DNA of 64,000 nucleotides. It comes from Verrucomicrobiia bacterium (GTDB lineage: Bacteria > Verrucomicrobiota > Verrucomicrobiia > Verrucomicrobiales > Akkermansiaceae). The notes beneath the pieces were generated by a model. It ran no database searches and was not told where the DNA came from. It saw only the letters and a list, made by a program, of their open reading frames with translations. Where the stretch lies: the NCBI GenBank assembly GCA_947462875.1, contig CANHQJ010000004.1, positions 175,995-239,994 on the forward strand. Direction: 5' to 3'. Positions 26,401-34,584 of this stretch are shown here, one piece after another (position 1 is the first letter of the stretch; each line of letters starts with the position of its first letter). The position numbers and the translations under genes are program-made.

Positions 26401-28009
26401 GTTGACGCTGGCCGGATTGGCTCCGACGGATTTGCAGAAAATCATCGATGACCCCGAGCTCGCCGGAGCGGCCCGCGCCAAGGCTCTTGAGCTTTATGGG
26501 CAGGCGAAACCTGCCGATCTTGATAAAGCACTGAGTCGTTGGGCAGGGGATAGCGATGCCGTATTGGCCCTGGCCGCCCTGCGCGAGATGGTGAAACGTC
26601 AGCCGCAGGCCGCCCTTGCTCCCCTGCAAAAACTTTTGGTGAACAAAGACAACGCACTGGCCCAGGGGGCATGGACCTTGATGGCCAAAGTACCGGGTGA
26701 ACAAGCGGCGGCGGAGATCGTGAAGGGTCTGCGCGCCCTGATCCAGGCCAAGGGAGTGCTGCCCCATGCTATCGAGTTGTTAGAAACGGCGGAAGTGCGC
26801 GAGGAGGCATCGGTGAAAAAAGCGCTGGCCGACTGGAAAGCATCCCTGCCTGCCGATGATCTGCTCGCCTCATGGATGGTCGCGCAGGAGGGCGGCGATG
26901 CGAAACGCGGCGAGCAAATTTATCTATCGCACCCTGCGGAGTGCATGCGCTGTCACCGTGCCGGACAAGGGCATGAAGCGGGCGGTGAGGCCGGTCCGAA
27001 CCTGGCGGGTGTGGGCACGCGCGGTGACAGGCATTTCATGATCGAATCCATGATGTCACCGATGACCAAAGTGGCGGCCGGCTACGGCGTGGTGACGGTG
27101 ACCTTGCGCAATGACAAGGTCATCGGCGGCATCATGGTGAAGGAAGACAAGGACTTCATCGACATCGATGCCGGAGAAACGATCTCCCGCGTGAAACGCA
27201 AGGACATCAAGGAGATGTCGCCGCCGCTCTCGGCCATGCCGCCGATGATGGGGCTGCTTAAGCCCCGTGAGGCACGCGACTTGGTCGAGTGGCTCACCAC
27301 CTTGAAAAAGAACGCGCCCGCGCCGAAGAATCAGAAAAAAGTCGTGCCTGTGGAAGTGAGTTTCCATCGCGCGATTCCCCGTGCTGATTCCTCGCCGCTG
27401 ATGTTGATTTCCACCGCCGAGGCTGCCGAGCCAGCAGTCGCCGCAGAACCGGCCGCCCCTGCCGCCGGGCCATCGCCGGAAGCCATGGCAGTGGGCAAGA
27501 CCCAGTATGCCGTTTGTCAGGCATGCCATGGTGCCGATGGTGGCGGTGCGGCAGGCATCGGCCCCCCGCTGGCCGGATCCGAGTGGGTTACGGGACCCGT
27601 GGAAAATCTGATCCGCATCCAGTTGCGCGGACTGATGGGACCGGTCAAGGTCAAGGGCACGGAGTATAATCTGGTGATGCCACCGCAGGCGCATCAGAAC
27701 GACGAACAAATCGCCGGTGTGCTGACCTACATCCGCAACAGCTTCGGCAATCAGGCCAGCCCCGTTACCGCCGAGCAAGTCGCCGCCCTGCGCGCCAGCG
27801 AAGTCGGCAAGCCGATGCTGACTGCGGGCGAACTCATCGCACCGCCTGCGCCCGTCGCCGCCGCCACGGCGGACGGTGCTGAGGCGAGCGTGGGCGATGG
27901 TGTATCACTGCCGCTGAGCGCCCGCATCGGGTTGCCGCTGTGGGCGGTGGGCTTGTTCCTGCTGTGGGTGGCGTCTTGCTTCGCGGTCGCGCTGAAGAAG
28001 CGCGATTGA
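23453..28009 (+). CDS. PVC-type beta-propeller/HEAT/cytochrome c protein with two haem sites
   Basis: A 1518-residue exported protein. Order of parts: signal peptide (MKSATRTLAILSAFSAASATAA); a beta-sandwich of about 170 residues (FEGDGFGSWKEEGSAFG..); a membrane-bound-dehydrogenase-type beta-propeller (about 190-620: DGVCETSKVFADGFNDVLDG, GLRNPKEIAFD); HEAT-like helical repeats (about 630-1130); a first haem motif CMRCH (about 1165) with the PVC haem-binding C-terminal segment; a second c-type cytochrome CQACH (about 1355); and a C-terminal membrane helix. Such proteins are abundant in Verrucomicrobia/Planctomycetes and are thought to oxidise sugars or other organics in the periplasm. Substrate unknown. 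Two haem domains in one chain are notable. Confidence 0.85.
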   Translation: MKSATRTLAILSAFSAASATAATKVFEAFEGDGFGSWKEEGSAFGKAPIPGITKGLTAELTAYSGESLACSAHEGDAATGSLTSADFVIQEPYIVFLIAGGNYPGKTCVQLLIDGKVEKEATGKNALRCDSVTWDVSALKGKTARIRLVDAERGEWGFIAADHIIFTDYMNQKFPPVTKGNKPYTKGLVATPVLPGVTVPEGVTAKVMADYKTQKVTSPTALCFDEKGNIYVSETHRFRFGIEDDRDNLYWYLDDLASQKVEDRRKLHEKWKEKKSIAKLTEKSEIVRLLIDKDGDGVCETSKVFADGFNDVLDGTAAGVFALEGTIYLASIPNIWTLRDTNGDGISDEKKVLQGGFGVRISLSGHDLNGFALGPDGMIYGTVGDRALSLTTKEGKTYHYPNEGAAFRFEPDGSHFELIHTGLRNPKEIAFDAQGNAISVDNNSDQGDKARVVYIVPGGDSGWQMEHQAMHTFYKQIGLESHPVGRWMVERMWEPQNDEQPAFIVPPMANLTSGPSGLTYHPGAGFLESELGRFLICDYRGASAASGIYSFAVAPEGAGMKMVDAREFNWGVAATDVEYSYDGKLVVADYKGGWTSHEDGRIYSLDAGDKTYRADAVKQAKQWFAEGFAKRSTTELTGMLAHPDMRVRLRAQIELTRRPDGYAALETGLQSRNAFARLHSIWGMGIIARRGIVAAAGADGFAPVPDASKMKLATGHLTALLKDSDAEIRTQALKMLADVKGLPLATLPMAALLKDESKRVVFHAAILIAKQDGKFLVPQIVDMLKENQNKDPFLRHAGAYALSKILPEQQFNALRAETDPSVRLAVVVALRRLKSPLLQDFVADENPRVADEAIRAIHDQMLEDSRPAVASLLEKTQGVKRTEMMWRRLLHSAFRVGGAENAKRLLNAASDEQLSKPVREEAIRLLALWPKPFPVEQSIGFWAPLPERKADEIKPVLTEGMPALIRGGGPVLAKALGLVDQYQLTLAGLAPTDLQKIIDDPELAGAARAKALELYGQAKPADLDKALSRWAGDSDAVLALAALREMVKRQPQAALAPLQKLLVNKDNALAQGAWTLMAKVPGEQAAAEIVKGLRALIQAKGVLPHAIELLETAEVREEASVKKALADWKASLPADDLLASWMVAQEGGDAKRGEQIYLSHPAECMRCHRAGQGHEAGGEAGPNLAGVGTRGDRHFMIESMMSPMTKVAAGYGVVTVTLRNDKVIGGIMVKEDKDFIDIDAGETISRVKRKDIKEMSPPLSAMPPMMGLLKPREARDLVEWLTTLKKNAPAPKNQKKVVPVEVSFHRAIPRADSSPLMLISTAEAAEPAVAAEPAAPAAGPSPEAMAVGKTQYAVCQACHGADGGGAAGIGPPLAGSEWVTGPVENLIRIQLRGLMGPVKVKGTEYNLVMPPQAHQNDEQIAGVLTYIRNSFGNQASPVTAEQVAALRASEVGKPMLTAGELIAPPAPVAAATADGAEASVGDGVSLPLSARIGLPLWAVGLFLLWVASCFAVALKKRD

Positions 28010-28016
28010 TCGCTGA

Positions 28017-28772
28017 TCAGGCTTTGCCAAACTCCAACAGATCCCGGGAGGGCGGACAGTGCCATTCCCGGAATTCTCGTTGCCAGGGAATTTTCAGGCG
28101 CAGGGCGTGGAGGGCTTGGCGGGGGAGGATGAGGTCGCGGCGGAGTTCTTCGGTCCAGCCGCTTTCGATGAATTGCAAAAATCGCGACTCTTCGGTGCCG
28201 TAGATTTTATCGCCCACGATGGGAAAGCCGAGATGGGCAAGATGGACGCGGATCTGATGGGTGCGGCCGGTGAGGGGCAGGCAGGAAATTTCACTGAAGC
28301 TGCCGCGCGCGTTGGTCCATCGTCGCAAGCAGCGGAAGCGGGTGAAACTCTCGCGCCCCTGCGGATGCACCGTGCGCTTCAGCCAGATCGCACTGGGCTG
28401 CACCAGACCTTGGCGGATGATGGGCTGATCGACATCGATTTCCTCCCAGTCCGGATGTCCGTGGACCAGGGCGAGGTATTCCTTTTCCGCCTTGCGGTTC
28501 TGCAAGCTCATCGCCAGCGCGCGCGCGGCCTCCGTGTGTTTCGCCACCAAAACGAGCCCGCTCGTCTCGCGATCCAGCCGCGTGATGATGGCGGGCTTGC
28601 GGCCATTCGCCATTTCGAACGCGAGCAATTGCTCCAGCCCACAGAGCAAGGTGGGCTCGATGCGGCCGTTCGACGGATGCACGATCAAGGGCGCGGGCTT
28701 GGCGATGACGATGTAGTCGTCACTCTCATCGATCACGGAAAACTCCAGGATCGCCTCTGGCCCATCGCTCAC
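28017..28772 (-). CDS. RluA-family RNA pseudouridine synthase
   Basis: A 251-residue enzyme isomerising uridine to pseudouridine in rRNA or tRNA. The catalytic motif ITRLDRETSGLVL holds the essential Asp, with EKEYLALVHG and the C-terminal LTGRTHQIRVHLAHLGFPIVGD signature. There is no S4 domain, so it is nearer RluA/RluC-catalytic-only or TruC-like members than RluD; the target base cannot be assigned. It lies 18 nt downstream of the osmC gene on the same strand, at the end of the sigma-kinase-osmC run. Confidence 0.88.
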   Translation of the reverse strand: MSDGPEAILEFSVIDESDDYIVIAKPAPLIVHPSNGRIEPTLLCGLEQLLAFEMANGRKPAIITRLDRETSGLVLVAKHTEAARALAMSLQNRKAEKEYLALVHGHPDWEEIDVDQPIIRQGLVQPSAIWLKRTVHPQGRESFTRFRCLRRWTNARGSFSEISCLPLTGRTHQIRVHLAHLGFPIVGDKIYGTEESRFLQFIESGWTEELRRDLILPRQALHALRLKIPWQREFREWHCPPSRDLLEFGKA

Positions 28773-28790
28773 GAGTGGAATGGATGAATG

Positions 28791-29201
28791 TTAGGATGCG
28801 AAGCTCCAGGTGATGTCCACCTGGATATCCGGATGGATGCTGTTGTGAACGGGGCAGCCGTGGATGGCGGCCTGGAGCAAAGGCAGTGACGGATGATCGG
28901 CAGCGATGGGCATGGTGATCGCCACGGGCAGGGCGACGATGCGGCGCGGCGTGTCCGTGCTCATGTGTTTTTGCACCGTGATTTTCATTCCTGTCAGATC
29001 GATCTCCTTGCGCTGGGCGACGATGCCCATGACTGTGGCCATGCAGGCGCCGAGCGCGGTGGCCACCAGATCCGTGGGAGAAAACGCCTCGCCGCGTCCG
29101 TTGTTATCGACCGGCGCATCGGTGACGAGTGTGTTGCCGGAGGGCACGTGCAGAGCGGAGCAATGAAGCTGGCCTTCGTAATCAATTTTGATTTCTACCA
29201 T
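28791..29201 (-). CDS. OsmC-family peroxiredoxin
   Basis: A 136-residue organic-hydroperoxide-reductase-like protein. The two active-site cysteines occur in ALGACMATV and GCPVHNS, and the N-terminus has the FSPTDLVATALG pattern of OsmC/YhfA. It probably reduces small organic peroxides in the cytosol. Its start overlaps the end of the kinase gene by 20 bp, so it belongs to the same transcription unit. Confidence 0.88.
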   Translation of the reverse strand: MVEIKIDYEGQLHCSALHVPSGNTLVTDAPVDNNGRGEAFSPTDLVATALGACMATVMGIVAQRKEIDLTGMKITVQKHMSTDTPRRIVALPVAITMPIAADHPSLPLLQAAIHGCPVHNSIHPDIQVDITWSFAS

Positions 29202-31770
29202 GATTTCTGAGTTGTGTGGTTTCGGGGTCTTTGTTGACTTTGGCGATGACGACGCGGAAGCCGTAGAGGTTGTCGCGCCGGCTGGAGAGCTTCATGACGT
29301 GGCGGAAGGAAATGGAGAGATTCGCCTCGCGATAGGTGTTCCAGCCGCCACCGCGCACCACGCCGTGGATTTTCAACGCATCGTAGTCATCGGAGACCCA
29401 TTCGTGCACATTGCCGGCGAGGTCATAGATGCCGTATAGGTTCGGCGCGAAGGAGCCGACCGGGGCGGTTTTTTCAAAGCCATCGGTATAGCCGCGGATG
29501 ATGCGTTCCGGGCTGACGTTGCCTTCTTTCGCGGCGGTTTCATCGGCGAAATTGCCGGACCCCGGTGGTGGCGGCCAGGTCTTGCCCCAGGGCCACACTT
29601 GCAGTCCCTGGGCATCGCGCTGACCGGGCGTGCTGCCTTTTTCGTTCTGCAATCCTGCCATGATGGACCATTCTTCATCGGTGGGCAGGCGGTATTCGTA
29701 GGAGAACTGGATGCGCTCTTCCTTGCGTTCGCGCAAGGTGAGCCATTCGCAGAAAGCGATGGCATCGGGCCGGGTGATATACACTTGCGGGTGATCGGGA
29801 TCCTGGGCGAAATCCGGCGCGGGTCCGGGATTGTGTTTGGTTTCCTTCACGAACAGCGCGTAATCCTGTACCCGCGTTTCCCAGGCGGAAACCATGAGCT
29901 CATCGCCCACGGGCACGAATTTCATGCCTAACGCATTTTCCCACGGTTTGCCAAACACGACTCCCTGGTTGCGTTTGAGCGTGACATTGACCTGCAATCG
30001 CTCGCCGTTTTGCAGATTGAACTGCTGGGTTTGCGGTTTGAAGCCATCGAGCAAAAACATCAGGTCCACCGGACCGGGGCGGATTTTTTCAATGAGCGTG
30101 GGGCCGAAAATGCGACCGCGCGATTCATCGTTCACATACACTTCCACACCCTCCGGCTCGGCGACCACCTGGATCGAGCCGTACGGGACCTGTCGCACGA
30201 TGACGCGGAAGGGCTTGAAGTTTTTTTTGCGCATGTCATCGCTGAGGGCGGGATGATCGAAGGTGGAATCGAAACGCGGCAAAATTTCCTGATCAGCCGT
30301 TAAATACGATGGTGTCGCGCCGCGCTGGAGCCATCGGCAAAACAGCTCCGCCTCGCCCGCGCTGGTGACGACCACTTTCGAGCCCTTGCCGTTTTCCGAT
30401 ATGGTGATGACCTGGCCGGACTGGGCCGGGCGTTTTTCACCGGAGACATACTGGTTCCAGGCTTTTTCCGATAGATAATCGCGCGAGACGTGCAGATCGT
30501 TTTCGGGCAGATAGCGGATGCCGAGGTGATCGATCCATGCCTCGCCGATGATGGGAGGCGAGAAAATTTTCAGATTGCCGCCGAGCAGTTCCGGCTCCTT
30601 GGTTTCCGTGACCTCGTGGGTGATTTTCATTTCCTGATAGCCGCTCTTGCGCAGGGTGAAGCGCAGTTTGGTGCCCACGGGGTAGGACAGCACGGCGGTC
30701 TGGGTTTCGCCCATGTATACGCCCTGGTCATCGAAGACCGCCGCCCCTTCGGGCTCGGTGACGATTTTCACCTGGCCCATTTTCTGGATTTCCACGGGCG
30801 CGACCACTTCGCGTTTCAGCAGGTCCTTGACCCAGGCGAGCACGGTATCTTTTTCGAAAAATTTCCAGGTGAGGAAACCGAAGCCGGTGAGAAGAATCGT
30901 GAGAGTGGTGAGAATGCCCGCACCGCGGCTGCGGCGGCGCTTGCCCCGCTGGATGCGGCGCAGGGCGTCGGCGAGATCGGTGGCGTTATGGATGGTGCGT
31001 TTGGAAAGCTGCGGCTCGCAGACGTCACAGATCACCCGATTCAGCGCCAGCCATTTTTTGCGGTCGGGGCCTTGGGGCAGTTCATCGGGCAGCTCGGGGA
31101 AATCCAGCCTGTCCTTGCCGGTGGCGATTTCATACAAGACCTTGCCTAACGAATAGACATCCGCCTGCGCCGAACCGGGGCCCTCGGGCGGCACAAAGCC
31201 CTCGGTGCCGACGAAGGTGCGCTGACCGCGCGCGGCGACCAGTCCGATGTCCGCGAGCTTCGCCTTGCCACCGACGAAGATGACGTTCGATGGTTTGACA
31301 TCGCGGTGGGCGAGACCTTTTTCGTGCAGATGCTCCAGTGCCTCCGCGAGGCGCAAGCCCACTTCGAGGCATTGATCGATGGGAAACTGCTTGGCGCGGG
31401 TGTCCTTGCTATCGGCGCGCAGGGTGCGCGGCTCATACTCGACCGGATGGATTTCCGTGCCGTGATGGATGTCATCGCCCAGCTCCATGACATAGTAATA
31501 AAACGAATGACGGTCGGGGCTGCGACCGACGTGCAGGACATTGACAAGCCCGGGATGATCGCGCGAGATCGGCTCGAAGCGCAGGATGCCCTCGAACTCG
31601 CGTTCAAAGGTTCGCTCGTCCTCGAAGTCCTCGCGCCACACGACTTTCACCGCGCGCATGGCACCGGTCACGCCACGAGCCAGCCATACCTCGCCGTAGG
31701 CACCGCCGCCGATTTTGCGCAGCACCTCGTGATCGGGAATGACGGGATCTGGTCGTTGTTTACTCGCCAT
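29182..31770 (-). CDS. Ser/Thr protein kinase with PEGA and FGE-like domains
   Basis: An 862-residue membrane-spanning kinase. N-terminal Hanks-type domain (15-270): glycine loop IGGGAYGEVW, Lys in AVKVVW, HRDVKPSN, and DIGL in place of DFG. A transmembrane helix (about 285-305) separates it from an extracytoplasmic part. There, two PEGA domains (VTEPEGAAVF and VAEPEGVEVY) alternate with a degenerate and then a fuller formylglycine-generating-enzyme-like domain (about 630-862: GMKFVPVGDELM, VRGGGWNTYREANLS) lacking an obvious catalytic Cys pair. The latter probably binds a ligand. It overlaps the ECF sigma gene by 11 bp, suggesting joint envelope signalling. Confidence 0.9.
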   Translation of the reverse strand: MASKQRPDPVIPDHEVLRKIGGGAYGEVWLARGVTGAMRAVKVVWREDFEDERTFEREFEGILRFEPISRDHPGLVNVLHVGRSPDRHSFYYYVMELGDDIHHGTEIHPVEYEPRTLRADSKDTRAKQFPIDQCLEVGLRLAEALEHLHEKGLAHRDVKPSNVIFVGGKAKLADIGLVAARGQRTFVGTEGFVPPEGPGSAQADVYSLGKVLYEIATGKDRLDFPELPDELPQGPDRKKWLALNRVICDVCEPQLSKRTIHNATDLADALRRIQRGKRRRSRGAGILTTLTILLTGFGFLTWKFFEKDTVLAWVKDLLKREVVAPVEIQKMGQVKIVTEPEGAAVFDDQGVYMGETQTAVLSYPVGTKLRFTLRKSGYQEMKITHEVTETKEPELLGGNLKIFSPPIIGEAWIDHLGIRYLPENDLHVSRDYLSEKAWNQYVSGEKRPAQSGQVITISENGKGSKVVVTSAGEAELFCRWLQRGATPSYLTADQEILPRFDSTFDHPALSDDMRKKNFKPFRVIVRQVPYGSIQVVAEPEGVEVYVNDESRGRIFGPTLIEKIRPGPVDLMFLLDGFKPQTQQFNLQNGERLQVNVTLKRNQGVVFGKPWENALGMKFVPVGDELMVSAWETRVQDYALFVKETKHNPGPAPDFAQDPDHPQVYITRPDAIAFCEWLTLRERKEERIQFSYEYRLPTDEEWSIMAGLQNEKGSTPGQRDAQGLQVWPWGKTWPPPPGSGNFADETAAKEGNVSPERIIRGYTDGFEKTAPVGSFAPNLYGIYDLAGNVHEWVSDDYDALKIHGVVRGGGWNTYREANLSISFRHVMKLSSRRDNLYGFRVVIAKVNKDPETTQLRNHGRNQN

Positions 31771-32419
31771 CTTGCCGCAGTTTTTCCAATTCTTTTTTTA
31801 ACACGGAGCCGACGCGGTGCTTGGCGAGGTAGACTTGTGCCATGCTGACGCCGAGGTGTTTCTGCACCTTGGTGGCATCCCACTCGCGCAGGACGTAATA
31901 ATCGAAAATCTGGTACTGTTTCGGTGAAACCTGCGCCTTCACGCGGGAGAGCGCGGCATCGGCCATGTTGCGCCGCCACTCGTTGTCCCACACGCGGTCG
32001 AGCTGCATGCCGTTCGGGTCTTCAAAGCGATCGATCACCGCCGTCTTGCGCTCGTCATCCCACTCGCCACCGGTCATGGCCGTGTCTTTTTTGCGCTTGC
32101 GGAATTGGTCGTTGATGCGCCAGCGGGTCATGTTCATCAGCCATGACTTGAACGACCCTTGCTCGGGATCATAGAGTTTCTTTTTGCTCTGCTTGGCGAT
32201 CGATAAAATGGTTTCCTGCACGCAATCAAACGCCTCGTCCGGGCGCAATCCTGCCTTGACGGCGACGGCGTAAATGAGTTTCCAGTACGTTTGGTAAAAC
32301 TCATCCCAGGTTCTTTGATCCTCCCAGTTGTCGAGACGCGCGATCAGGCTCTTGCGCGTCTTGGCGCAGATCGACGCCAAGGCTTCGTCGTGTTCAGGAT
32401 CTTTTTCCGCATCGCTCAT
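31760..32419 (-). CDS. ECF-type RNA polymerase sigma factor
   Basis: A 219-residue sigma-70-family factor if started at ATG 32419 (MSDAEKDPEHDEAL); the frame is open 48 nt further. Region 2 is visible as TWDEFYQTYWKLIYAVAVKAGL..DCVQETILSI and SFKSWLMNMTRWRINDQFRKRKK. Region 4 is VSPKQYQIFDYYVLREWDATKVQKHLGVSMAQVYLAKHRV in form. No anti-sigma gene is adjacent; instead the overlapping downstream gene is a Ser/Thr kinase, a pairing seen in PVC bacteria where phosphorylation may control the factor (inference). The sequence AGGGAG lies directly before the ATG. Confidence 0.9.
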   Translation of the reverse strand: MSDAEKDPEHDEALASICAKTRKSLIARLDNWEDQRTWDEFYQTYWKLIYAVAVKAGLRPDEAFDCVQETILSIAKQSKKKLYDPEQGSFKSWLMNMTRWRINDQFRKRKKDTAMTGGEWDDERKTAVIDRFEDPNGMQLDRVWDNEWRRNMADAALSRVKAQVSPKQYQIFDYYVLREWDATKVQKHLGVSMAQVYLAKHRVGSVLKKELEKLRQDGE

Positions 32420-32530
32420 CTCCCTTGCTATAGCATAGCCCCCCCCGCTTGTCTCGCCTAGTTTCACGGGATTCTGATTTTTGTTTGAGATAGGCTAATA
32501 GTTAGGAAAAGCGAAGGATCAAAGATGTGA

Positions 32531-32560
32531 TTTACAGAGCGGGAAATTTTTCCATAGTAG
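32531..32560 (+). promoter_or_regulatory. leaderless-type promoter before a mini-ORF and the coiled-coil gene
   Basis: TTTACA, an 18-nt spacer (17 if read as TTACAG) and TAGTAG, 5 nt before ATG 32566, which opens a 15-codon reading frame. Confidence 0.4.
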
Positions 32561-32565
32561 CGAAC

Positions 32566-32613
32566 ATGTGCTTCGGCGCTACGACTCCCAACATAACAAT
32601 TTTGCTAATCTAA
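32566..32613 (+). CDS. 15-codon upstream ORF overlapping the next start (TAATG)
   Basis: ATG 32566 encodes MCFGATTPNITILLI and ends in TAA at 32611-32613, whose last base begins the ATG of the coiled-coil gene. With the promoter 5 nt upstream it could be translated from a leaderless mRNA and deliver ribosomes to the next gene by coupling. Too short to judge by codon use. Confidence 0.3.
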   Translation: MCFGATTPNITILLI

Positions 32614-33221
32614 TGAACCATCGGAATCTCACCAACACGCCCACATCCAGTCAGCTCGAACGCGTCAGAGAGATCATTGTCGGCAGGCAATTTGGTAAGG
32701 TGGAGCTGCGTTTGCAGCGCCTGGAAGAACGCACGCAAGGCACCGTGGGCGATGGCTCATCATCCGCATCGCAGGAACGGATCGAGGCATTGGAAGCGCG
32801 TTTCGAAGCCGTGCGCGATGCGATGCAGCATCAGGTGGATCAGATCCGTTTCGAATTCGGCGGAGAAATGGATCACCGCAAGCATGAAGTGCGCCGGCTC
32901 GCGGAACAAATCCAGCAAGCCGCGCAGGCGAAATTGCCTCCGGCCGTGAGCACGCACGATCTCGCAGCAGCCGAACAACGTCTGGTGGCGTGGGTGAGCG
33001 CATGGCAACAAACGCTGGAGCAGCACCTTGCCCAGCGCGAGAATTGGTTGATCGGGCAACTGCGCGAGGAATTGCAGCGTGCTCCCCGGTCCGCCGTTCA
33101 GCCTCGCATACCGGCACAACAAGCCAAACTCGGCCAACAACTGGCCACGGCAGCTCAGGCGCTTGGAGTCGCCGCGCAGTCACTGTCCCAGGTAGCCAGT
33201 TCTTTCTCCTCACCGCAATGA
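32613..33221 (+). CDS. coiled-coil protein of unknown function
   Basis: A 202-residue protein from ATG 32613 (MNHRNLTNTPTSSQLERVREIIVG). The N-terminal 30 residues look globular. Residues about 35-160 are heptad-rich and Gln/Glu/Arg-rich (LRLQRLEERTQG, ERIEALEARFEAVRDAMQHQ, LAEQIQQAAQAKL), predicting a long coiled coil. No signal peptide or membrane segment. Its TGA overlaps the next ATG (ATGA), so it is translationally coupled to a second unknown gene. The pair probably forms a complex, but no function can be named. Confidence 0.7.
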   Translation: MNHRNLTNTPTSSQLERVREIIVGRQFGKVELRLQRLEERTQGTVGDGSSSASQERIEALEARFEAVRDAMQHQVDQIRFEFGGEMDHRKHEVRRLAEQIQQAAQAKLPPAVSTHDLAAAEQRLVAWVSAWQQTLEQHLAQRENWLIGQLREELQRAPRSAVQPRIPAQQAKLGQQLATAAQALGVAAQSLSQVASSFSSPQ

Positions 33222-34129
33222 TCGCGACTTTCTCTCCTTTCCCGACGAGTTCCGTCTCTTCCGTTGCGGCGGTGGAGGAGAGGCCGTCTTTGCCAGGATT
33301 GCCGCCATTACCCGCTGCGGGGAGCGCCGCGATTCCCCCGGCTCCCGTGTTGCCGACGATGCCATCCAAAGCATCGTTGTTTTCCATGCGCCCGGCAGCA
33401 TCCCTCGGAGAGGAAATGACAGCGACGGGCATGGCTGCGCCGGCACTCCCGGCGGATGAATTGCCGGATTACACCGATGAGGATCTGACCGCGGCGCTGG
33501 CACCCGTCATGGAGCAATCCTTGCAGCAGACCCTGCATCAATCCGGCAGTTGCATGGACACGCACTGGGAGCCGTGGCTGCGCAGCACGATCCGTCGCGC
33601 CCTGGCGGAGCAGCGGTCCTTGCAGGATACCGTCGATGAACCGGGTCTGTTCGAACGCTTTTGCTGGCGCATCGCCGCTTTTTTCCAAGGTGGCAGCTAT
33701 GAGCAGATGTTGTGGGAAAATAGCAAACGCTTCCGTGTGGAAGAGGTGTATTTGTTAGAACGCGGAAGTCGTGAACTGCTCTCGCATGCAGGCATCGGCG
33801 AGCCGGGTTTTTCCCAAAACCGGCGCATTTTGGAAAACGCACGGCGGCTCGCGGAATCGCTCCATGATGATGAGGGCACCATCCGCTTGCAATTCCGCCA
33901 GCCACGCGGCCGCAAGGCGGAGGTGCGCGTGGGTCGCCATGCGGTGTTGATCGCGGTGGTCCTGGGAGAATTTCCCGAGGCGCTGCGCGTCGATCTCGAC
34001 TACTGCCTGCGCCGCGTGGAAGAGCGTTTCAGCGCGCGCTTTGCGGACCGCGATGAATCGCTGGCACGCGTGGTGCAGACCTACTTGGAGGAATGCCTGC
34101 TGATCGCGATGCCCGGCGCGGGTCACTGA
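33218..34129 (+). CDS. hypothetical protein coupled to the coiled-coil gene
   Basis: A 303-residue protein from ATG 33218, chosen because it overlaps the upstream stop as ATGA; the frame is open further upstream but in the shadow of the coiled-coil gene. The first 85 residues are Pro/Ala/Ser-rich and probably disordered. The rest is mixed alpha/beta with a conserved-looking block (THWEPWLRSTIRRALAEQ, LFERFCWRIAAFFQGGSYEQML, RFRVEEVYLLERGSREL), a possible RKAEVRVGRHAV strand pair and a helical C-terminus. No family recognised. A cytosolic partner of the upstream coiled-coil protein is a reasonable guess. Confidence 0.65.
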   Translation: MIATFSPFPTSSVSSVAAVEERPSLPGLPPLPAAGSAAIPPAPVLPTMPSKASLFSMRPAASLGEEMTATGMAAPALPADELPDYTDEDLTAALAPVMEQSLQQTLHQSGSCMDTHWEPWLRSTIRRALAEQRSLQDTVDEPGLFERFCWRIAAFFQGGSYEQMLWENSKRFRVEEVYLLERGSRELLSHAGIGEPGFSQNRRILENARRLAESLHDDEGTIRLQFRQPRGRKAEVRVGRHAVLIAVVLGEFPEALRVDLDYCLRRVEERFSARFADRDESLARVVQTYLEECLLIAMPGAGH

Positions 34130-34134
34130 GATCC

Positions 34135-34515
34135 TTACGGCCTGTCGACGGGCTGCTTTTGTTCACTCCATGCCGTCATGCCGCCCTTGAGTTCGTGGAG
34201 TTGGGTGAATTTCGCCTCTTGCAGGGCCTTGATCGCCCGGGCGCTTCTGCCGCCCGCCGCGCAATAGACCAGGACCGGTTGATCGGATGCGGCGAGCTTT
34301 TTCACGCGCTCGACAAAATCCTTATCGCTGATCGTGACCAGCACTGCATTCGGCAAATGCCCCTCGGCAAATTCCTCCGCCGTGCGCACGTCCAGCACCA
34401 GCATTTTGGCCTCCTTGGCGAGCAATTCTTTCGTCGCGGCCACATCGTGCAATTGAGGCTCGGCGGCAGGAAGCAGTGGCATCAGTAAAACAGCGAGAAA
34501 AAGGAAATGTTTCAT
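34135..34515 (-). CDS. exported rhodanese-like protein
   Basis: A single-domain rhodanese of 126 residues with signal peptide (MKHFLFLAVLLMPLLPAA). ATG 34515 is preferred because a promoter ends 7 nt upstream of it. The family strand LVLDVRTAEEFAEGHLPNA and active-site loop VYCAAGGRSARA, with the sulfur-carrying Cys, are intact. It probably handles sulfane sulfur or thiol transfer in the periplasm. It converges on the unknown gene pair, with only 5 nt between stops. Confidence 0.88.
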   Translation of the reverse strand: MKHFLFLAVLLMPLLPAAEPQLHDVAATKELLAKEAKMLVLDVRTAEEFAEGHLPNAVLVTISDKDFVERVKKLAASDQPVLVYCAAGGRSARAIKALQEAKFTQLHELKGGMTAWSEQKQPVDRP

Positions 34516-34522
34516 CAGGGAG

Positions 34523-34550
34523 CAGGTAACACAGCGCTCATGAAACACAA
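34523..34550 (-). promoter_or_regulatory. leaderless-type promoter of the rhodanese gene
   Basis: Minus strand: TTGTGT, a 16-nt spacer and TACCTG, 7 nt before ATG 34515. Divergent from the dnaX promoter about 35 bp away. Confidence 0.45.
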
Positions 34551-34584
34551 GGGTGAAAAAAATCACCGCGTGCGATAAATCCTG

